A stretch of 64,000 nucleotides of DNA, from assembly GCA_002286715.1 (NCBI GenBank), contig NSJX01000007.1, positions 60,253 to 124,252 of the forward strand, given 5' to 3'. Positions 36,631 through 46,454 of the stretch are shown piece by piece. The notes beneath the pieces are model-generated. The model was not told the DNA's origin. It was given only the letters and a program-made list of their open reading frames with translations, and searched no databases. Numbering within the stretch: the first letter of the stretch is position 1; each line of letters starts with the position of its first letter. Source of the stretch: Dentipellis sp. KUC8613. Its lineage: Eukaryota > Basidiomycota > Agaricomycetes > Russulales > Hericiaceae. The translations under genes and the position numbers were made by a program.

Positions 36631-38044
36631 CGTAGCGAGGACGGGAGGGCAGGATTTGCGTCGCGAAAGAAACTCGCTTGTACATGATGCCCCACTCGCT
36701 TCTAAAAAGGCCGCTGAGGCAGGCGCCTGCGGGTGCGCGTGCTCGGAGAACGACGATTCAAATGCGGTCAATTTGATATGCCCACGAGGACCCTGCTACT
36801 GCCACCCGGCTAACCAGGTGCATCGCAAACAGTGCGCCACAACGCAGGCGCTGGCGTCACCAAGGGCCGTGCGGGCGGCAAGCGGCGGTGGTGGGCGGAT
36901 GTCCTGATACCTATCTACGATGATGCCTTTCTGTGAGAGCTCGGGGGTAGTACTTACTCGCAGGTGTTGCCTTTTTCGAAGCCCAGTGGTTCTCGGATGA
37001 TGCTCATCATCACAGGGTTGCTTGGAAGGTGTCCGTATCATGGCATGATTCAGATAATCAAACTCTGCATCTGGATTCTGCGGGCGTTTGTTCCCAATTC
37101 TTCACCTGCGGGAGAAAGATGACCGTTGATTACATTCCATTATGCCAGAGCGAGATCACCGAAGGCAATGAGCAGCCGCAGCTGCACTGCACTTCTCCCT
37201 GTCTCCTCACAAGTAAGTTAGACAGCCCTGCTTCAGTATGACGGAGACTATGAAGTGCGTTCATCTAGCGTGTGCTAGCCGCATGCCAGCGCAGATGGGC
37301 GCATTGGCGATCGTCCGACCGGGCCCATCCCCATCAGCGATCTTGTCGACCCTCCACGACACAATCGGGGTGCACGCACTCATTCGTGAAGACCTGCGCG
37401 TGCTCTTTCCGAAACGATGCCTCCTAACCCGATTTGTGAGATCTTGGACGGAATGCACATGAACGTGAGGTTGAACGGCCGCAGCCAACATCATGTTTGA
37501 GCTGCTTGAGATCATGACTAACCTAGGAGAGCGGCCGAGTGTTCTCCGTATCACGACGGACTGGGTCAGCGGTCCGACCTTCGCAGCGGAACATCGTGGT
37601 TATGAAGGGAAACGTTGATGGAATTCGAGGCAAAGCCTCCGAAGGAACTGGAATTAAAGTTCCAACACAAAGCCCGGACCTGTTTGTCACACAGCTAATC
37701 AAGCTGACTCGCCAGTGTATTTGCGCGTCAATATGCCCGCCTGAATATGTTCAACAGAATCGTCAGTGATTGAGAGAGAGAGGGTACGGTTTTCGAGGCG
37801 TGTGAAGGTTTTTGACGTTCATAGTGGGTGTGCTGCATGCCTGCATTAGGAACCCGGATAATGCTACCAATCGTATCGACAAATAGCGAGGGGCGAAGGT
37901 CTGAATGTATGCACAAAAAATGGTTTCAGCATTGACAAATTGCTCCGTGTATTATCTACAGGACCATCAGCGCTCGTGGACGGGAGCAAGCACATCCGAG
38001 ATATCGATATCCTGGCTTTTCGAAGACAATAACCGATTGTAAGT
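36631..38044. other. Long intergenic region, nothing assigned
   Basis: About 1.4 kb with only short ORFs lacking recognisable domains. It separates the membrane-protein gene from the peptide/UstYa cluster. Confidence 0.45.
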
Positions 38045-38768
38045 TCAATACTCTCCCGGGATCGTGCCACCACGTCTCTTCCTCTCCTCGTAATTCTCCT
38101 CCAGGTAATCCCTGATCTGCGTCCAATCCCGACACCTGTGCACGATGTTGTTGCCCGTCGCCCCGTGGTCGATCTCGCCCTTTGCATTCGTGACCGGCAT
38201 CGACGTCTCGAGAGTGGTGTCCCCCGCGCAAAGGAGCATCTCCTTGAGGTACGTGAGGCAGTGGTTGACATGGTGCTCGACGCCTGTTCCGTTTCCAGGG
38301 AACTGCAGCGTGCCCGCTTTCGCAGTCACGTAGCCGTAGCGAAGGGCATCCAGGCAATGCAGCTGGTGGAACATCGACAGCACGTACATCTCCTGGTTTG
38401 GCCCGAGCGCTACCCAGCCGTTGCTTCTGGGGAAGAGTGACGCCCAGTCGTCGTCTGCGTACGGTCCGTAGACCTGGTCGTCTAGCCATTCCGCGTTCAT
38501 AGCTGCCTCGCCGATGTGCACCGGCAGGCGATTGGGATGGTCATCGACGGTGTATGCTAACGAGAGCGCATTTCTCAGTAACTAATCAAGCCGGAGGTAA
38601 ATGAAATATGTGTAATCGCGCACCGTATTTGATCATTTCAGGCTTGAGAACAGGACGAAGCGCACGGATACTGCGCAGCTTCATCCCAATATCGACGGTC
38701 TGGAACCCAGCAAGAAGCAGCAGGCCGACCAACGCCCACCTCCATTGCGTCTTGGTAGGGTGCTCCAT
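38045..38768 (-). CDS. UstYa-family (DUF3328) oxidase
   Basis: UstYa-type proteins are copper-dependent oxidases that cyclise peptides in fungal RiPP pathways (ustiloxin, asperipin) and modify other metabolites. Two exons (38768-38624, 38556-38045) give 218 residues. The N-terminus has a single membrane anchor (WALVGLLLLAGFQTVDIG). The lumenal domain carries both family signatures: MFHQLHCLDALRYG and, about 25 residues later, HHVNHCLTYLKEMLLC, that is HxxHC...HxxHC. It ends RRGGTIPGEY. An alternative start at 38858 adds 30 residues in frame. It is divergent from the gene at 39262 and lies 1.5-3.5 kb from three secreted-peptide genes, which fits a peptide-modifying role, but that is inference. 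Confidence 0.9.
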
Positions 38769-39261
38769 GTCAAGGACGAGGAGGTGTGGTACGTTCAACC
38801 TGGGCAGTACCCAATACATAACACGACCGCGCACCCAATTTGATCTTTCCTGCAACATGGCGGCCAGGCGGCTAGTGGAGCCTCTGATCAGCCATGTCTT
38901 CTCGGAATTCTCAGGGACCCGGAGAAGTCACTCACTCGTGATCAAGCACGATAGAACCTGCGAAGAGCGCTCCGTGCCCTATGACACCACTGCGGGTGCA
39001 GGGAGCTCAGTTGGCTGCTATCGGTACGCCGGCATACACTGTCCAGAGAAGTGCCAGGCTGCTTCGTGGCTTCCACGCGTCTTTCTGATTCACCCCCATC
39101 ACCATAGATCACCGCGCAGGCCGGTTAGATTAGCAGCGGGACTAAAGCCGTCGGTTCCGACTGGACCCCACGTTCTGCGTGGCTTGACGTACAGTCTAGT
39201 TATCATATTTCCGTCAGCCTTGGATCGAGCGCCCTTGGGTTCATTGGCAACTCTCACCGTC
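38769..39261. other. Probable bidirectional promoter region
   Basis: About 490 bp between two divergent starts (38768 minus, 39262 plus). The two genes could be co-regulated from it. No clear TATA box stood out. Confidence 0.4.
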
Positions 39262-39675
39262 ATGGCCAACTACGAGCAACTGCCCAACGGCGACGAGCAC
39301 CTGTCCGAAGAGCATGGGCTTGTCAGCGAAAAGTATGAGGGCCGACCCTCCTTCGCCTCCGCTGCAAGCTCGCTGAAGCCATTCGTGCTTGCGTTGCTGC
39401 TGCTGAACATCATCTTGGCCGGCACGAACGTGTGGGCTACCAATTTGCTCTCCTCGCATGTGGCGAAGGTCGCACCCATTGCGGACATCGCGCAGCTTCC
39501 GGTGCCCGACCAATACACTGGGCTAAGCTCATCGTCGCGTCAGAAAAGTATGTTGTCGCTTGCATTGTTGACCGGCGACCGTGCTCACAATATTTGCGTT
39601 CAAGTGGTGCATACGAACGATAGCACGTATATCCGCAAGAGGGATCCTGCGGACTTCATGCGAAACCCGCTCTGA
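39262..39675 (+). CDS. Small single-pass membrane protein, possibly a truncated UstYa-like relative
   Basis: Starts MANYEQLPNGDEHLSEEHG and has one membrane segment (PFVLALLLLNIILAGTNVW) at about residues 40-58, then LPVPDQYTGLSSSS. Removing a likely intron (39548-39604, GTATGT...CAAG, 57 nt) keeps the frame and gives about 118 residues ending FMRNPL; retention also stays open, giving 137. The layout, short cytoplasmic head, anchor, then a LPxPDQYxGL linker, is like the N-terminus of anchored UstYa-like proteins, but no HxxHC motif follows. It may be a 3'-truncated paralogue, a gene with an exon I missed, or an unrelated small protein. It is divergent from the UstYa gene. Confidence 0.5.
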   Translation: MANYEQLPNGDEHLSEEHGLVSEKYEGRPSFASAASSLKPFVLALLLLNIILAGTNVWATNLLSSHVAKVAPIADIAQLPVPDQYTGLSSSSRQKSMLSLALLTGDRAHNICVQVVHTNDSTYIRKRDPADFMRNPL

Positions 39676-40222
39676 AGGACATTCAACCTTGTAAGTACGA
39701 CTCTTTCCCTGACTGACATGCCTCGCACTAACAGGACGTGGAGCGCAGTCAGATAGAAGTCTCATGTCGTGTAGGATAGATGGGAGTCGTATCGGAGCTG
39801 TGCTGCGAGGCTCGGCGGTGTTTGTCTCCACGTTCCACGGGCAATTTCCTCGTAATAGCAGGCTGTCTGGCAGTGAAACGAATCCTATAGTCGGTGATGG
39901 TCATTCCAGCGTCTCGAGCTCTCACCAAACATGATTTTGACTGCGTCTTTACCATGTTCAACCCTTCCGTACTTCTTTAATGCTCTGCTGCCTCCCGAAT
40001 ATCAGCGCTTCAGCGCTCGCATCGAGCCGGCGTCACAGCTCCTGTCAGCGCACAGAAGTGAAGTTCACGCTATGTCGGAAGAGATTCTCTCTTCGAGTTG
40101 ACAGGGACTGGCATTGGCTCAACAGAAGGGCGTAAGTCGCGCAACCTGGCCCAAGCTGTGAGCATAAAACGGCCACCCTGGCGGGACGGTGTGTAGACCT
40201 CGTACCTTGACCAACGCCTCCG
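39676..40222. other. Intergenic, promoter of peptide gene 1
   Basis: About 550 bp. A CATAAAAC TATA-like sequence at 40163-40170 precedes the first peptide gene by about 55 bp. No other gene. Confidence 0.45.
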
Positions 40223-40439
40223 ATGAACGTGCAGTCTGTCTTCTCTCTTTTCTTCCTCGCGGCCTTCGCTATCGCGGCACCCGTGGGCGGTCAGTGTAAG
40301 TCCCTCCCCTTCCTTGAGACACAATAGGGATGATGATGGAGTCGTGAACCGTGAAGCGGCTGTAGCCAGAGAGGTACCCAAACCTGGGATGTTTGTTGAA
40401 TTCACTGGTGTCACTCAGGACACCACTACATTTCAGTAA
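40223..40439 (+). CDS. Small secreted peptide 1 of the GVTQ family
   Basis: Two exons (40223-40295, 40342-40439; intron of 46 nt, phase 1) encode 56 residues. A signal peptide (MNVQSVFSLFFLAAFAIAA) is followed by PVGGQ, a short spacer, an Arg, and the conserved C-terminal block VPKPGMFVEFTGVTQDT, ending TTFQ. Exon 2 is 98 nt, exactly the length of exon 2 in the second peptide gene. An earlier AG at 40326 would give an early stop, so the acceptor at 40341 is preferred. I do not recognise the family. It is the first of three tandem paralogues and is too short for ordinary gene finders. Confidence 0.75.
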
Positions 40440-40994
40440 ATCGAATCAATAACAGAGGTGCAGTCAGTAGTGATATTGCTTTCTGTCGAACGGACGTCCT
40501 AATGGGTTCTTCGATGGGATAGTTGGGCATCATAGAAAAGCGATTATCGGACTAGCGATTGAGACGGATATACCTACCTGACACCGAATGAACATTGCAT
40601 GACAGCCATATGTGTCGCGTATCCTGACTGAAGCCAACCCCCCGCCTCTGGGGGTAAACAGTACGGTCGGGGGCATTGCAGATGTACGCCCGTCCAACCA
40701 GGCCGTGCGGCGCAATGCTGCACCCGGGGGGCAGGCGTTTCTGAACTAACAAAGGTTACGTGCCTGCATATGATCGGGTATGAACGCCGTATCAGAGACT
40801 CACTATGGACGATATCGCACCCTTTGAACGCTTTATTTTAAGCGTGGCGCCCGCGATACGTTCAAGCACCTTGAGCAGGCACTGGTGTCGCTGTCCATGT
40901 TGAGGATTGACGCCATATTCAAAGCGCAGCATCAATGACCTTACGATAAGAGAGATAACTGACACGAGAAATGGAATCTGAGTACAGATATGCA

Positions 40995-41002
40995 TATATA
41001 AG
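40995..41002 (+). promoter_or_regulatory. TATA box of peptide gene 2
   Basis: TATATAAG 55 bp before the transcribed ATG at 41057. It is followed at 41015-41033 by a block shared with the promoter of peptide gene 3. Confidence 0.6.
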
Positions 41003-41014
41003 TCGGCGGCGTTG

Positions 41015-41033
41015 ATGGGAAAGAGTCTGTAGG
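41015..41033 (+). promoter_or_regulatory. Shared promoter/5'UTR block of peptide genes 2 and 3 (copy 1)
   Basis: ATGGGAAAGAGTCTGTAGG, matching 42034-42052 at 17 of 19 positions. It lies 20-30 bp after the TATA box in both genes. It could be a conserved start region or just a remnant of gene duplication. Confidence 0.5.
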
Positions 41034-41056
41034 TTTCGCACCTTCGAGTCTCAACC

Positions 41057-41279
41057 ATGCGTCACATTCTCTCGCTTCTGGTCTTCGCAGTCCTCGCCGT
41101 CGCGATACCCTTGAATGACCAACGTTAGCTTATCCCTTTCCTGTCCGGATCGCTATGCTGACCGTCTCATTGACACTACAGCTGCCGCGCGCAATGCAGA
41201 TGCTGTGAGGGAGTTGCCCGAGCCCGGATACTTTATCGAAAGTTCTGGAGTTACTCAGGATACCACCGATTTCCAGTAA
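41057..41279 (+). CDS. Small secreted peptide 2 of the GVTQ family
   Basis: Two exons (41057-41123, 41182-41279; intron GTTAGC...ACAG, 58 nt, phase 1) encode 54 residues. Signal peptide MRHILSLLVFAVLAVA, then IPLNDQ, a spacer with AARNADAVR, and the conserved block LPEPGYFIESSGVTQDT ending TDFQ. The gene structure, intron phase and exon 2 length match peptide gene 1, and the signal region plus PLND matches peptide gene 3, so the three are paralogues. The core holds a Tyr that the others lack, of interest if a UstYa oxidase acts on it. Confidence 0.8.
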
Positions 41280-42007
41280 GAAGCATCTTCGCAAGCGCAG
41301 GTGGGGGCGTGAGTCACGACATGTATTGCTTCCAGCGGTAGACCCTGATGTTTTCTCTAGGGTGGCGCGGGGTGACTATTGGCTATTGCATCCAGCCATA
41401 TGCATCTTATCATCCGTCTGGGCAGAAACATATTGCGGTACGCGTATACCTGCATTGTAGAAGAAGGTTGATGCGATGGCACCGCCGCACACTGTAGAGT
41501 ACACTGCACGTTGCAAATGCACCTCAGACTGGCGGAGTATAACGTATGACCCCCGGCATTCGAATTTGAGGGCGGCTCCTGAGGGCGGCCATGTGTCATG
41601 CATGTCAGGGAGCAGACTTTTGCAAGGACGCCTTCGTGGCGTGTACAACGGCCGGCGTCGATAGCACCTAGATTCCGATTAGGCTTTGAGAATGGTTGGA
41701 CGTCGGTGCCGAACGATACTTGCCAACGAAAGGGTTTAGCCGTGCTAAATCTGTGAACTGATGGTGGAAACGCATCAGAAAGCGCATGGAAGCCACGATA
41801 GGCGCGCCCTCACTGAGCGGTTAGCGCTGAACGGCTGCTGTGGTATGATCACGAAGATCTAGCTGGCTGTCGTCAAGTGTGGTGGAGCGAAAACTGAAAT
41901 TATTCACACCTGACCTCATTTCATCATCCGCGTGAGTGCGCTAGCTTCTGCTTCTCCGTGTGTGTTTTCGGCTGAACGTGCGCTGAACGAACTACCACGA
42001 GTGCCGG

Positions 42008-42013
42008 TATAAG
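42008..42013 (+). promoter_or_regulatory. TATA box of peptide gene 3
   Basis: TATAAG in GGTATAAGTATA, 90 bp before the ATG at 42098. Confidence 0.5.
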
Positions 42014-42033
42014 TATATTAGTCTCGCCCGGCC

Positions 42034-42052
42034 ATGGGGAAGGGTCTGTAGG
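42034..42052 (+). promoter_or_regulatory. Shared promoter/5'UTR block of peptide genes 2 and 3 (copy 2)
   Basis: ATGGGGAAGGGTCTGTAGG, the counterpart of 41015-41033, again shortly after the TATA box. Confidence 0.5.
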
Positions 42053-42097
42053 CATTCATACCTGAATCACCCCTTCATCGCCAGTCCTCACGGTAAA

Positions 42098-42461
42098 ATG
42101 CGCTCCGCCATCCTATCTGCCGTATTCCTCGCAGCATTTGCTGTCGCCGTGCCTTTGAACGACAAAGGTATCTGCTTCCTTTGTACTTCTCTCTGACCCC
42201 TCGCTGACTGTTATCACAGTCCGGGCAGTTCCAATTCCTGGAGCGTTCGTTGAAGGTTCTGGCGTCACGCAGGATACGAAAGACTTCGCCTCCGACGTCG
42301 CAGGCCGGGCGATTCCGGTCCCCGGAGCATTCGTTGAAGGATTCGGGGTCACGCAAAACACCAAAGATTTCTCTTCCAGCAATGAAGCGAGGGCGATTCC
42401 AGTGCCAGGGGCATTTGTAGAGGGGTTCGGCGTCACACAGAACACGGAGGAATGGCAGTGA
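42098..42461 (+). CDS. Small secreted multi-repeat peptide precursor 3 of the GVTQ family
   Basis: Two exons (42098-42167, 42220-42461; intron GTATCT...CACAG, 52 nt, phase 1) encode 103 residues. Signal peptide MRSAILSAVFLAAFAVAV, then PLNDKV, then three tandem units each beginning Arg-Ala-(Val/Ile)-Pro and containing PGAFVEG(S/F)GVTQ(D/N)T. The first two units are 28 residues (84 nt) long; the last is 23 residues and ends EEWQ. Linkers between units are acidic and Ser/Ala-rich (ASDVAG, SSSNEA). A secreted precursor with repeated cores is the layout of KEX2-processed repeat peptides and dikaritin precursors, but the expected Lys-Arg sites are absent; only a single Arg precedes each unit. Function unknown. 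Confidence 0.85.
42222..42458 (+). repeat. Three in-frame tandem repeats (84-nt period) in peptide gene 3
   Basis: Units begin at 42222, 42306 and 42390, each with an Arg codon. The first two are 84 nt and the third 69 nt, cut short by the stop. Codon third positions differ between units while the peptide is kept, which suggests selection on the encoded sequence. Confidence 0.85.
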
Positions 42462-42709
42462 GATGCGAGTCAGCGTAGGCGGAAGGTCTCTGTACGAGTT
42501 TGTTAGTCCAGTAGATGCCAATGGACGCCTGGGGATGACATCACGGATTTGAGCGTTCTTTGATGACAAGCGCCAGAGCGCATGATTAGCAGATGATCGC
42601 TAACCAAGCAAGATAGAAGCGGATCGTACTGAGACGGTATAAGAAGATGCAGCTGGAGTGGATAACCCACCGCTCGCCCTGTTATCGTATTTGACCCGCA
42701 GGCGTAAAG

Positions 42710-43863
42710 ATGCCCTCGAGCGCTGAAGCTGATGCTAACTATGTCCTTCCGGATAATGATCAAGAGAAGGCTCGGTGAGTCTGACGTCCTGGTGCCACGA
42801 TAGACTAACCCACCTAGCATGAGAAAGTCTGGCGTCCCAGCATTTTATGATGAAGAAGGTGATGGGGAGACCCTCACCTATTCCAGATGGCGTAGACATG
42901 GGCAACATCTCCAACGTTCTTGATATTGCGGCCGGCACCTGCGTATGGACGCTCGAAGTTGCGAACCTTCCGGAGGTCAAACCACGAATCCATCTTCCTG
43001 GAGCAGAATCGAACCAGAAACAGATCAACCTGTATGCATGCGATATCAGCACGGCTAAGTTCCCGTCCAAAGAGTCCACGGACAGGCTGGGAATCACGAC
43101 TTTCGAGCAAGACGTGACGAAGCCGTTTCCTGCAGACATGTTAGGCAAATTCGACTTGATACACATGAGTCTGTTGGTCTACGCGTTGACGGAGCAGGGA
43201 TGGAAGAAGGCGCTAGATAATTGCCGAGACTTGCTCAGTCAGTTTATCATCTAGATTCGGGACTTAGTTAACCTGCATCGACGTTCCAGAGCCCGGTGGC
43301 ATTCTGTTCATGACGGAAAGCGACGCGATCTTCTTCACGGATGAAGCTCCTGCGCCTGACGTAGATGCTTCCGGTCACGACTTCGAAGCCAACATGTCTG
43401 GCCCGACCTGGAGACACAAAGCAAACTCAGTATACACAGGAGGTTCATTGAGGAATAAGTTCATACCGGAGTGAGTAGATCGTTGCTCAAAACGAGGAGC
43501 GTACTGATGAAAGATGACAGCTTATCGTTTCGCCTTCCCTCGATGCTTGAATCATCGGACTTCACGCTTCTTTCCAAGAAGAGAGGCAAGGGAACCTTCG
43601 GGAAGCTTTGCACGATCTACAAAGGACTCGATGGGACCTCGTTGGACGACGAAGCTGATCTGTCACTTGCGAACTTTGACCAGGTCATCGATGTTTTGGT
43701 AGGAGTATATTTCAAGAATGGTACTCTGGAGGCGCCGAAAGGGGTCAAGATCAATAGTGCAGAGGAGAGCAGACAATTGGTGGAAGAGATCAAACAAGGA
43801 GTACGCCAGGCTGGCGCATACGTCGTCATAACGGACATCTTAGCTAAGAAGCATGTGCATTGA
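42710..43863 (+). CDS. SAM-dependent methyltransferase
   Basis: Class I methyltransferase of the type common in basidiomycete secondary metabolism. Starts MPSSAEADANYVLPDNDQEK; an intron ending at the AG of CATGAGAAAG joins to RLASQHFMMKKVMG, the usual RLxxQH block. The SAM motif I is VLDIAAGTCVWTLEVA (Cys replacing the usual Gly of GTG), followed by YACDIST, FEQDVTKPFP, FDLIHMSLLVYALT and EPGGILFMTESDA. The C-terminal part contains SLRNKFIPE and ends DILAKKHVH. About four exons and 330 residues. It is in the same orientation as the peptide genes and starts 250 bp after the third. A tailoring role on the peptides is inference. The Gly to Cys change in motif I could weaken cofactor binding. 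Confidence 0.85.
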
Positions 43864-44357
43864 TGATACGTCTGAATCGAATTGTACACATGTACACTCT
43901 TGTCGAATTGAGTTGAAATAGAAAATGACTATGAGCAGATGATAGAGCGTAAGACGATATATACTCACCTTCAAGCAGTGTCGCAAAGCTTGACGCAACC
44001 TGGGCTTGAGAGAAGACAAAGATACGGCAGGATATAACTTAGAGATTCACAGAGCATGTACATGGCTGAAAAGAACGTTGGCATTGGAAAATTCACTGCA
44101 ATCAGTCGGCTATGAGCGCGGCGCTGTGAGAGCTAGCTGCTACGCTAGCCGCAAGGCAGCGGAGGAGACTGGGAGCAGAGCCACCGTCGGACTCGGAAGG
44201 CGCGGCAAACTTTCTCAAGATCTAATCTTTCTAACTTGATTAGATCGCGTTGCACTCCCTCGACTCAGCGCTGACTTCAGTCACCGGCAGTGACTCGAAA
44301 ATCCTGTGGTCGACTGGGCTGAACGATACAACTACGTCAATACACGGTTTGAAGACC
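43864..44357. other. Intergenic, promoter of SEN54
   Basis: About 490 bp. An in-frame ATG at 44250 would extend SEN54 by 36 residues. No other gene. Confidence 0.45.
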
Positions 44358-46081
44358 ATGGACGATTCACTGGAAGAGCCGACAGCGACAGACGTGCTCC
44401 CGAGCCGTCCTGACAATGTAGAAGAGGACGAGCAATCGTCCGGAGACGAGGATGGGGGGTTGGACTGGACAAAACTTCCGTATGCATCTTCACAGCCATA
44501 TTACACTACTGGATACCATTTGAACCCACCAGAACAGATCTTCGTCCGTTCACAAACCTGTGATCCCGAAGCGAGGGGAGAAGGATTTTGAGCCAGCCCC
44601 AGGCGGGGGTTCTGGGCTTCAGACGCACAACCTTGACCGAGCAAGAACAGCCATGTTCAATGCTCTAGGAGCGACACGTGCTATTTCGAGGTACGCAATG
44701 TGAATATAGCCTTGATCCCCATCTTTACTTGGCCCTCCACCCATCGCAGCAAGAGCGTCAGCTACGCCATCTGGCACCCGTCATTATCCCGTGCTCATGT
44801 TACCCTCGCTCGTGGAACGCAATTCAATGCTTTGGGTCACTCTGTTGCGCGAACCTCAAGTGCATTGCCCGAGAGCAAAGCGCGGAAGCGGCTGGAATTG
44901 CTACCCGAGGAAGCCCTGTACCTTGTCGAGAAAGGATCGGTGGTTTGCTGGAAAGAAATAGAAGGTCAAGACTTCTCGGATGTTGAGAAGGAGGACGCGC
45001 TCCAAGGGGCCCCGATGAGCGTACAACAGGCGTTTGTGGAGATGATCGGAAAGGAAGACTTGACTCTCGAACGGTACCAGGTCCGTCTATTTCCTTGAAA
45101 CCATCTGGAGTGTCTCTGACTATATACTGCCCAGGTCTTCTCGTATCTCAAACGTCTGGGATACAACATCATGCGTGCGCATCCTCCTTCATCCTCCTAT
45201 CCAATACCTTCGCCGTACCCTGTCACAACAACACCATCCCATCATCCTTCCTTCCTCGAGCGACTATTCTCGCCCATCTCTCGCATCCTCCAAAAATTCC
45301 TGCGCCCGGTATTTGACTGGTGGCGGCCTCTAACTCATCGTCGCTGGCTACACCATAACATGGATCATTGTGCGTGCTTCCCGGCCTCGTGTACATATAA
45401 TCCCATAATTGACACGGATATTCTCTCTATAGTCTCCATCTTCAAATCTCTGCGCTTCCTGTCCTCAGGCCACTCGGTGCCTCTCAAATCGTCATCCCCC
45501 GCCCTTTCGGAACCCTCTTCTCCGTACAAAGTATTCTACCACCTCTACAAGCCAAATACTCCCTTCAAAAAGACCTCACCTCCACCCCCTGACTTTTCCG
45601 TCGTCGTTGTAAAGTGAGGCATACCATCTCCCGAACTATCAAGGACAAAATACTGACTGCATTCCTCCAAAGCGCGCGCACTACCCCCATGCCAACGCTA
45701 GCCGAATTCGCGGATCTCTTCGGCGGCCTTCCGACGGTTCCTCCCCCGCTCCCTCGCCAACGGAATCGCCTGCAGAACAAAAGCCCAGCACCACCGGCGA
45801 CGCCGCAAATCCAAGAGGGTGCTGCGTCCGGCAAACCCGAGCCTGCAGCACCATCACAATCCACCTGGCTGGCTCGTCTTGCCGCATATGTCCCTTTCCT
45901 GCGTTCCGCCGAAACCTCGCAAACTCCTCCTGCGAAGAACAAACCAGGCGAGCGCAGGGTCAATCCATTCATGGCTCTCCGACAGGGAAACAAAATCGTC
46001 ATTATTGCGGCAGTAGACGCAGGCGTGGCGAGCTTCTTCCGATTCGGAGAAGGCAGCTTCGAGGAATGGCCCATGGCGTAA
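44358..46081 (+). CDS. SEN54: tRNA-splicing endonuclease subunit Sen54
   Basis: Structural subunit of the nuclear endonuclease that removes introns from pre-tRNA. Starts MDDSLEEPTATDVLPSRP; the first intron (GTATGC...AACAG) joins LP to SSSVHKPVIPKRGEKDFEP, typical for the family. Then GGGSGLQTHNLDRARTAMF, ALPESKARKRLELLPEEALYL, VEKGSVVCW, MSVQQAFVEMI, LERYQ joined to VFSYLKRLGYNIMR, and WRPLTHRRW. The C-terminal domain has YKVFYHLYKPNTPFKK, PPDFSVVVVN, TTPMPTLAEFADLFG and ends FFRFGEGSFEEWPMA. Domain order and the characteristic Sen54 N-terminus make this secure. About 430 residues. An alternative start at 44250 is in frame. Confidence 0.92.
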
Positions 46082-46454
46082 CAGCACAGGTCTTCGTATG
46101 CTTCGCGAAGGTCATCCTGCATATCAGGTCGAGGGACGCGAGCATCCATGCTCACCTCACCGATACAAAGCAATGCCTTACCAGCAAAGTACCTCAGTAA
46201 GTACGTTGCTCGCAGAGGTATTATGATTGCTATCTGTCTAAGATAGAGGGTATCCTTGTGCAAAGTCCATTGAAAATGCGATTCTTCGGAATGAAATGAC
46301 GGTGGGGGCTTGCGCCAGCACGGCGCGCAGCGGAAAAGACTCGGATAGCATATAAATATAGCGATGCGAGACAATGGATAGCAAAATGCGTTGCGAAAAA
46401 GCCCAAGCCCAAAAATAACCATGATCAACTAAATGTGAAATGAAGCGAGATAGA
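46082..46454. other. Intergenic between convergent genes
   Basis: About 370 bp of 3' flanks of SEN54 and the aspartic protease. No gene. Confidence 0.5.

Larger units (their letters stand above)
40440..41056. other. Intergenic between peptide genes 1 and 2
   Basis: About 620 bp. It contains short blocks resembling the sequence after peptide gene 2 (for example CAGCCATATG), which suggests a tandem duplication of gene plus flank. No further peptide motif copy is seen. Confidence 0.45.
41280..42097. other. Intergenic between peptide genes 2 and 3
   Basis: About 820 bp. No additional copy of the peptide motif was found. The right end is the promoter of peptide gene 3. Confidence 0.45.

Noticed and set aside
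37539..37769. Possible further peptide gene left of the cluster
   Set aside because: No signal peptide and no GVTQ motif; the motif was looked for across 36.6-43 kb and only the three annotated genes carry it.
40326..40341. Earlier acceptor AG (40326-40327) for peptide gene 1
   Set aside because: It leads to a stop within seven codons; the AG at 40340-40341 gives an exon identical in length to that of peptide gene 2.
42222..42458. CRISPR-like array
   Set aside because: Only three units, in frame and within a coding exon, with no spacer diversity; the genome is eukaryotic.
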